Origin: Luteimonas deserti
Lineage (GTDB): Bacteria; Pseudomonadota; Gammaproteobacteria; Xanthomonadales; Xanthomonadaceae
Assembly: GCF_013425765.1 (NCBI RefSeq)
Contig: NZ_JACCJZ010000017.1
Span: 310,001-374,000 of the forward strand
DNA length: 64,000 nt
Direction: 5' to 3'
Shown here: one piece after another, positions 59,194 to 64,000 of the stretch
Position numbering within the stretch: position 1 is the first letter of the stretch
Layout of the letters: each line of letters begins with the position of its first letter
The notes under the pieces: model-generated
Told to the model about the DNA's origin: nothing
The model's database searches: none
What the model saw: the letters and a program-made list of their open reading frames with translations, nothing else
Translations under genes and position numbers: made by a program

Positions 59194-59979
59194 TCAGGGG
59201 CGGCGGGGTGCCCGCGCCGGTTCTGCGACCGCGCTCGTGTCCGCGCCATAGCGTCGCTGGCAGGTCTCGCACCAGAAAGCACGCCGCTGCGCCAGGCCGA
59301 GTTGTTTGCGGTAGCTCAGCGGCGTGCCGTCCCGCGGACAGACGCGCTTGGTGTGCACCTGGTAGTGCTTCTTGAGCACATACGCCTGCTTCCACTCGTA
59401 GAAATCGAAGCTGTAGGTGCGCGCCTCGTCCACGAGCTGCGACAGCTTGCGTGCGGGCAAAGCGCCGATGCGGCTCTCGGGATGGACGCGGATCCGGTGC
59501 AGCACTTCGTTCTTGATGATGTTGCCGACGCCGGCGAAGACGTCCTGGTCGAGCAGGGCATCGGCGACCAGTGCATCCGGGCGGGCGCGCAGACGCCGCC
59601 GCGCCGTGGCGGGATTCCAGGCCGTGCCCATCACGTCGGCGCTCCAGTCGTAGGCGTCGTCCAGGGCGCCCTTGATGAAGCGTACGGAGCAGGCGTAGAC
59701 GTTGAGCACCTCGCCGCCGCTGAAGTGCAGCCCCAGGCGTTCGGGGCGGTCCTTGGCCTCGTTGATGCGCCAGCTGCCGAACAGCAGGAAATGGATGCGC
59801 ACACTGAATCCGTCGAACGCGAGCAGAAAATGCTTGCCCCAGCTGTGCACCCCGCGCAGCGTGCGGTTGCGCAGGCGTTGGATGTCCTGGGTGCTGTTGC
59901 CGGTGACGTCCAGCACCTTGCGGCCGGCGAGATGCCCGGCAGCCTCGCGCAGAATGACGATCGACGGGCCTTCGGGCAT
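59194..59979 (-). CDS. Endonuclease VIII (Nei)-type DNA glycosylase
   Basis: 261 residues. The start PEGPSIVILREAAGHLAGRK gives the catalytic Pro2 and Glu3 of the Fpg/Nei family, and WGKHFLLAF the essential Lys. The helix-two-turn-helix is in DALLDQDVFAGVGNIIKNEV, as in Nei (LL.Q...aGiGN...dE). The C-terminal zinc finger reads RVCPRDGTPLSYRKQLGLAQ and RRAFWCETCQRRYG: only three cysteines are visible (CPRD, then CETC), so one ligand may be Asp or another residue. It removes oxidised pyrimidines and cuts the strand. It is convergent with the EAL gene across a hairpin. Confidence 0.88.
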   Translation of the reverse strand: MPEGPSIVILREAAGHLAGRKVLDVTGNSTQDIQRLRNRTLRGVHSWGKHFLLAFDGFSVRIHFLLFGSWRINEAKDRPERLGLHFSGGEVLNVYACSVRFIKGALDDAYDWSADVMGTAWNPATARRRLRARPDALVADALLDQDVFAGVGNIIKNEVLHRIRVHPESRIGALPARKLSQLVDEARTYSFDFYEWKQAYVLKKHYQVHTKRVCPRDGTPLSYRKQLGLAQRRAFWCETCQRRYGADTSAVAEPARAPRRP

Positions 59980-60840
59980 GGGCGGACTATGGCGGGCGCG
60001 TGCATGCGTGCCGCGTCAAGGCCGCGTCGGCCCGGCCTTCGCGGCGGGCAGGTCTGGCGCGCTTGGACCGGTGTGCGCATCTGCCTGAGGGGCGCACGCA
60101 TGCCGTGGACCGCGATCGCCGTGTCGCGACTCACCGAGGGTGTCGCGCGGCCTGGCTACCGGCCGCGTCGCGTCGCTTCGATGGCAGGGATCTCGCGCCG
60201 GCGCATGTCTACGATGGCGAGGAACGCCCGCTGTGCGGTGGCCGGTCCGGATCACTGATGGCGTCGGTCAGAAGCGCGCGGCGTGATCTGCCAGAACACG
60301 CCCAGCGATCCTTGCACCTGTCGCATGCGCTCCCCCGGCCGCCGTTGCCGACCGTCGCGTCCCCACAGGTGGAGCGTTCTCGGTTCTCGGCTGTGGCGAT
60401 CTGGACCGGGAATGCTCCGCTCTGCGGGAACTGCGGCCCGTGTCGAGGCCCAGGCAGACGATGCCGCATGCGCTGAACTGCACCGTGAGCGTATCGCCCT
60501 GGCGGCCGGCCGGGCAATCGGCCGGCGCGTGATGGACCGCGTGTGTTGCGCTATCGGGACAGGTAACGGCCTGGCCGTTCGCGGCGTCGGGGCGCTGCCC
60601 TCGCAATGGAGACAGGCCGTGGCGCTGGTCGTGGTGGGATGGCTGGATTCCGTCTGCCCAGGTCGACCTGCGTGATGGTGGTCCATGTCGTGCCGGTCGG
60701 CGCGCGGCCACCCGTGCAGGGTGCACGCCATCGCCCGCGCGGACTTCACCCGAAGCGCGCCGGGCGCGGGCGTGGTCGATGACCGGAGACTCACTCGCAG
60801 GTGGCTATGGTCGTGCGTGTTTTTCGGACAGGACTTCACG
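59980..60840. other. Long intergenic region before DUF3247 gene
   Basis: About 860 bases without a gene that I can support. A minus-strand frame at about 60670-60540 is rich in His, Asp and Cys in two neighbouring frames and may be a broken small metal-related gene (see findings). TATGGT at 60806-60811 is a -10-like element of the DUF3247 gene. Confidence 0.4.
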
Positions 60841-61128
60841 ATGAGCGAAACCGCACCGCAGGTTTACACCGATTCCGCCGATATCGAGCGTCTCAAACGG
60901 CTGCAGCTGGCGCTCGACGGTGAGTCCGTGGTCGAGGTGACTTTCCACGATGGGCGCGTGGTCAGCGGCACCATTCCCGAGCGCCCCACGCTGCAGACGT
61001 TCTTCGATCCCGACGGTCGCGAGGGCACCAATGGCGTGTTCCGTCTCGATCACGGCCAGGAGGACATCGCCGTGCGCCTGTTCTGGCTCGGGGATGTCAC
61101 CGGCGTGCGGCGGATCGATTCGCGCTAG
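60841..61128 (+). CDS. DUF3247 family protein
   Basis: 95 residues, no signal. It begins ETAPQVYTDSADIERLKRLQ and has LALDGESVVEVTFHDGRVVS, GTIPERPTLQTFFDPDGREG and TNGVFRLDHGQEDIAVRLFW, ending GDVTGVRRIDSR. This is the DUF3247 pattern known from Xanthomonas and relatives, an SH3-like small protein of unknown function. It supports placing the organism in the Xanthomonadaceae. A TATGGT hexamer lies about 30 bases before the ATG. Confidence 0.85.
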   Translation: MSETAPQVYTDSADIERLKRLQLALDGESVVEVTFHDGRVVSGTIPERPTLQTFFDPDGREGTNGVFRLDHGQEDIAVRLFWLGDVTGVRRIDSR

Positions 61129-61763
61129 CCGCGCGCTTCCGGCGACCAGCGCATGCGCGCGCCCGATGAGCGCCACGGCACGCCGGCGTCTACCGCCCGG
61201 GCATCTTCTTTTTCCGCTCGATGCACATCGCGGAGCGATTCCATAGGGCATGTCGGGGTTTGCGGGCGGCGGCGCAGGGCTGTCGGTCCCCGGCGCGACC
61301 GCGTGCACCGTCGAACGGACCGACTCGCCCGCGTGCCAGCCGTGGGCGAGAATGTCGGAGGCGTCCGGCGCAGAGCGGCAATCACCGGCACGCCGATCGT
61401 CCTGCGCGAGCGGTGCGGACCGCTTGCCAGCCAAGGCACCGCGTTGCAGGCCGATCAGCGCTGCCACGGACGACGCCCCTGAAAACACGTGGCACTGGCC
61501 GCGAGCAGGATCCTGCGCAAGGCCGAGACCGCATCAGGAGACGACCAGCGTGCTCGCGTCGAGTTTTTGCCGGGCGCGGTTGCCCGTCATCGGCGAGACC
61601 AGGGTCGGCACCGCGCAAGAACGCCGAGCCGAACGGTGTGCCCAGCCGTTCCAGCCCCGCAAGACCCATCGCCCGGCGTGTCAGCCCATCACGGTCGATG
61701 CAAAGCGCGCTCTGCCGACGGTGGGGCGGACGACGATCCGCGGCGCGCGCACGGCGCCTCAGC
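61129..61763. other. Convergent intergenic region
   Basis: About 635 bases between the DUF3247 gene and the rRNA pseudouridine synthase gene. Chance-like frames only; I see no gene. Confidence 0.45.
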
Positions 61764-62489
61764 TCAGAACCGCTCGCGCGCGGGCAGATAACGCCAGGTC
61801 CCCACCGGCATTCTGGCCAGCGGCACCTTGCCGATGCGGATGCGTCGGATGGCGACGACGCCCAGACCGACCTGCTCGCACATCGCCTGCAACTGGCCGC
61901 CCTGCACGCCCTTGATGGCGAACCGGAGTCGCACTTCGTTCTGCCAGCTCACCTTGCACGGCGGAAGTTCGCGGCCGCCGTACTGCAGGCCGTGATTGAG
62001 CCTGCGCAGTCCGTAGGGCGCAATTTCGCCGCTGACCTCGACCACGAATTCCTGCTCGATCTCGTCGCGGTCTTCGGTCAGACGACGCCACACACGTCCA
62101 TCCTGGCTCAGCACCATCAGGCCGCTGGCTTCCGCGTCCAGCGGCACCAGCGGCGTCAGGCGCTGGAAATGGCGCGGCAGCAGGCGCACGCCCGATGCAT
62201 CGTCGGCCCAGCGCGTTTCGGGACGGACCAGCGGCGCTGCCGGGCGCGAGCCGCTGATGGTGTCGAAACCGACCGGCTTGTGCAGCAGGATCGTCGCCGG
62301 TTCCGCCGCCTCCAACCGGGCGTCCGGATCCACGGCCACGTGCGCCCCGGGTGCCACCGGGTGCTGCGGAGCGTCCACCACGCGCCCGTCCACCGTCACC
62401 CAGCCGCCCTCGATGTAGCGCTCGGCCTCGCTGCGCGAGCAGCGGACGAGTTCGGCGACACGCTTGGCCAATCGGACGGATACGTTCAT
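61764..62489 (-). CDS. RluF/RsuA-family rRNA pseudouridine synthase
   Basis: 241 residues. An S4 RNA-binding domain fills the first 55 residues (VRLAKRVAELVRCSRSEAER, then YIEGGWVTVDGRVV). The catalytic domain has LLHKPVGFDTISG and the active-site loop RLTPLVPLDAEASGLMVLSQ with Asp118, where the usual RLD appears as PLD. Then EIEQEFVVEVSGEI and the C-terminal LRFAIKGVQGGQLQAMCEQV, typical of RluF (23S U2604) and RsuA/RluB. RluF is the best guess from the wording MCEQVGLGVVAIRRIRIGKV, but the exact uridine is not certain. Standalone gene. Confidence 0.86.
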   Translation of the reverse strand: MNVSVRLAKRVAELVRCSRSEAERYIEGGWVTVDGRVVDAPQHPVAPGAHVAVDPDARLEAAEPATILLHKPVGFDTISGSRPAAPLVRPETRWADDASGVRLLPRHFQRLTPLVPLDAEASGLMVLSQDGRVWRRLTEDRDEIEQEFVVEVSGEIAPYGLRRLNHGLQYGGRELPPCKVSWQNEVRLRFAIKGVQGGQLQAMCEQVGLGVVAIRRIRIGKVPLARMPVGTWRYLPARERF

Positions 62490-62949
62490 GGACCACTTCA
62501 GCGCGGAGAGCCGGGCAGTGTAGCGGGCGCGACCGCATGGCCACTGGCCCTGCGAGGCGCATGGCGATGCGCATTGCCAGCGTAGGCATGCAGTCGTGCT
62601 GCACAGAAGTGACGAAGGCGGGGCCGCATGCGCGTTTCTGGTGGAGTCGCAGGCGACAGGGCGTGGGATATCGGGACGCTCGCGGGCATGCAGTCAGTCG
62701 AGGTGCGAGCGCCGGCTGCTGATCGATAAGGCCGACATCTCGCTGCCCGACAAGGCGGAAGCCCGAACGACGCACACCGTGGCGCGTGGGGAGCCGCGCC
62801 ACGTGTCATCCGGGCCGGCCCGTAGAGCGCTCGTGCAGAAACTGCAGACACTACGGATTCCGGAAGACGGCGGCGCGACGTCACTGAACCCAAGGCATCC
62901 GCGACAGGCGCGATGTCGCGCATACACGGTCCCGTGCCGGCCGCTTGGC
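62490..62949. other. Divergent intergenic region
   Basis: About 460 bases between the pseudouridine synthase and YcgG genes. I see no convincing gene. Confidence 0.4.
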
Positions 62950-62955
62950 TAGCGT
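62950..62955 (+). promoter_or_regulatory. -10-like element TAGCGT
   Basis: TAGCGT ends 42 bases before the ATG of the YcgG-type gene and matches the hexamer before the PQQ-PEBP gene. Confidence 0.3.
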
Positions 62956-62997
62956 GCGCTGCATCTCCTCACCGGGCCCACGCCCGTCGGACCACAC

Positions 62998-63732
62998 ATG
63001 ACCGCATGTCCCCATCGCCAGGCCCCCGAACCGCTTTCACCCGACGTGGCGGACGCGTCCGGAGGCGATGCACTCGCCGCCCGGTTCCTCGCCTTTGTCG
63101 ACGCGCCTGAGTTTCCCTGCGTCGGCTCGAAAGCGGCGCTGGCGCGCGGTGCGATCCAGCCCCATGCATTCGGACGCCTCGGCGATCGCGACAACGATGC
63201 GCACCTGCTCGATGCACTGACCGGTTTCGCGCGGCAGGTCGACGCGACCGATCCCGACGACCGCACCGTGCACTCGTTCGTCGCGCTGTTTCAGGGCCCA
63301 CTCGATACCGGTGAGCAGCGCTTCGAAGCCCTGCTGTGGTCACAGCTGCAGCGTCTGCACGATCTGGATGCGCGGCGTGGCACGCGCTGGGCCAGGGACG
63401 TCAGTCGGGACCCGGACGATCCCCGCTTCAGCCTCAGCCTGGCCGGCCACCCGTTCTTCGTGATCGGCCTGCATCCGGGGGCATCCCGGCTCGCGCGCCG
63501 TTTCGAGGCGCCGGCGCTGGTGTTCAATTCCCACCGGCAGTTCGAACGCCTGCGTGCCGACGGCCGCTACCAGAAGATGCAGGCTGCGACCCGCGAGCGC
63601 GACATCGCGCTTCAGGGTTCGATCAATCCCAACCTGGCCGATTTCGGCGCAGCGGCCGAAACACGGCAGTACAGTGGTCGCGCGGCCGAGCCGGAATGGA
63701 CATGTCCCTTTCGCGTCCGGAGCAGTGCATGA
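62998..63732 (+). CDS. YqcI/YcgG (FPC/CPF motif) family protein
   Basis: 244 residues. The family marks are FPCVGSKAALARG (about 39-51) and, near the end, EWTCPFRVRS: these are the FPC and CPF motifs that name the group. Between them are FSLSLAGHPFFVIGLHPGAS and RFEAPALVFNSHRQFERLRA, also conserved. The conserved Cys and His may bind a metal or heme-like group; a role in N-oxygenation or cyano chemistry has been suggested for relatives, but I cannot confirm it. The stop overlaps the ATG of the DUF1989 gene (ATGA), so the two are coupled. Confidence 0.85.
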   Translation: MTACPHRQAPEPLSPDVADASGGDALAARFLAFVDAPEFPCVGSKAALARGAIQPHAFGRLGDRDNDAHLLDALTGFARQVDATDPDDRTVHSFVALFQGPLDTGEQRFEALLWSQLQRLHDLDARRGTRWARDVSRDPDDPRFSLSLAGHPFFVIGLHPGASRLARRFEAPALVFNSHRQFERLRADGRYQKMQAATRERDIALQGSINPNLADFGAAAETRQYSGRAAEPEWTCPFRVRSSA

Positions 63733-64000
63733 GTGTAGTAGTGGCCGAATCCGTCGACACACGCATTCCCCCATGCTCGGGCCGTGCGGTGGAACTCGAG
63801 GCAGGTGACGAACTCGTGGTGATCGACCCGATGGGCCAGCAGGTCAGTGACCTGACGGCCTTCGCCCGGGACGACATGGCCGAGTACCTCTCCTCCGGAC
63901 GCTCGATCGATTACGCCGCCAAACTCTGGCTCAGCACCGGCGATGTGCTCTATTCGAACCGCAGCCGAGTGATGTTCACGATCCTCGAAGACACCTGCGG
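63729..64000 (+). CDS. DUF1989 / urea carboxylase-associated family protein (partial, 3' end outside window)
   Basis: The first 90 codons are visible, up to the window end. They read VVAESVDTRIPPCSGRAVEL, EAGDELVVIDPMGQQVSDLT, AFARDDMAEYLSSGRSIDYA and AKLWLSTGDVLYSNRSRVMF. This is the DUF1989 (urea carboxylase-associated) pattern: a cupin-like start with DP.G.QvsDl.af and S..rSrd...kl..s.Gd.lYSn. It overlaps the YcgG gene by four bases and is surely in the same operon, a pairing that recurs in bacteria. The missing half carries the metal-binding residues. Confidence 0.88.
   Translation, partial: MSVVVAESVDTRIPPCSGRAVELEAGDELVVIDPMGQQVSDLTAFARDDMAEYLSSGRSIDYAAKLWLSTGDVLYSNRSRVMFTILEDTC

Noticed and set aside
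1..64000. CRISPR arrays, insertion sequences, prophage or rRNA genes
   Set aside because: No spaced direct repeats, transposase, integrase or rRNA sequence was seen on reading the window.

Overview
The window is GC-rich (around 70% by eye), gene-dense chromosomal DNA with no rRNA, tRNA, CRISPR array or insertion sequence that I can see. The gene content points to the Xanthomonadaceae, close to Luteimonas or Lysobacter. It has a DUF3247 protein, a TIGR01782-type TonB receptor followed by SapC, cupin-8 and tryptophan-halogenase genes, a PhoX phosphatase, a RIO1-type kinase, and many short transcripts driven by TAGnnT-like -10 elements. Genus-level placement is inference.

Layout. 1-13 kb: envelope and hydrolase genes (DoxX fragment, two alpha/beta hydrolases, FMN reductase, lipoprotein-like methyltransferase, LysE exporter, a large secreted protein of unknown function, DUF421 and DUF2254 membrane proteins, an FHA protein). 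13.4-17.5 kb: a small redox cluster with a LysR regulator divergent from an NmrA-type oxidoreductase and an AtaL-like protein, next to a frameshifted aldo/keto reductase pseudogene. 17.6-23.8 kb: FKBP lipoprotein, Tat-exported Gfo/Idh/MocA oxidoreductase, PhoX, a 2-oxoglutarate oxygenase and an HVA1 protein. 24.6-26.5 kb: motAB behind a good sigma-28 promoter. 26.6-33.4 kb: a solute-binding-like protein, then a minus-strand operon of TonB siderophore-type receptor, two DUF3526 permeases and an ATPase, coupled by overlapping start and stop codons.

34.6-43.2 kb is the most interesting region. It holds two LacI-type operator palindromes, a 1046-residue TonB receptor, a terminator-like hairpin, then SapC, cupin-8, flavin-dependent halogenase and a PQQ-type sugar dehydrogenase-like protein. 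No LacI repressor or glycoside hydrolase lies nearby. I infer a ligand-inducible uptake and modification module whose substrate is unknown.

43.2-50.5 kb: DUF4344 metallopeptidase lipoprotein, an exported protein resembling domain III of EF-Tu, an HPF-like ribosome factor, a BacNaV-type sodium channel, CHAD and DUF1206 proteins, TrmY and a lipocalin-like protein. 50.6-64 kb: a PQQ-dehydrogenase/PEBP fusion behind a long palindrome, DUF1456, RlmF, RIO1 kinase, GST with DUF4287, a GAF/EAL phosphodiesterase, a Nei-type glycosylase, DUF3247, an RluF-like pseudouridine synthase, and a YcgG plus DUF1989 pair cut by the window end.

Functions rest on motifs read directly from the translations. No database search was possible. 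Several intergenic stretches of 300-860 bases carry only frames without coding character and are listed as such.
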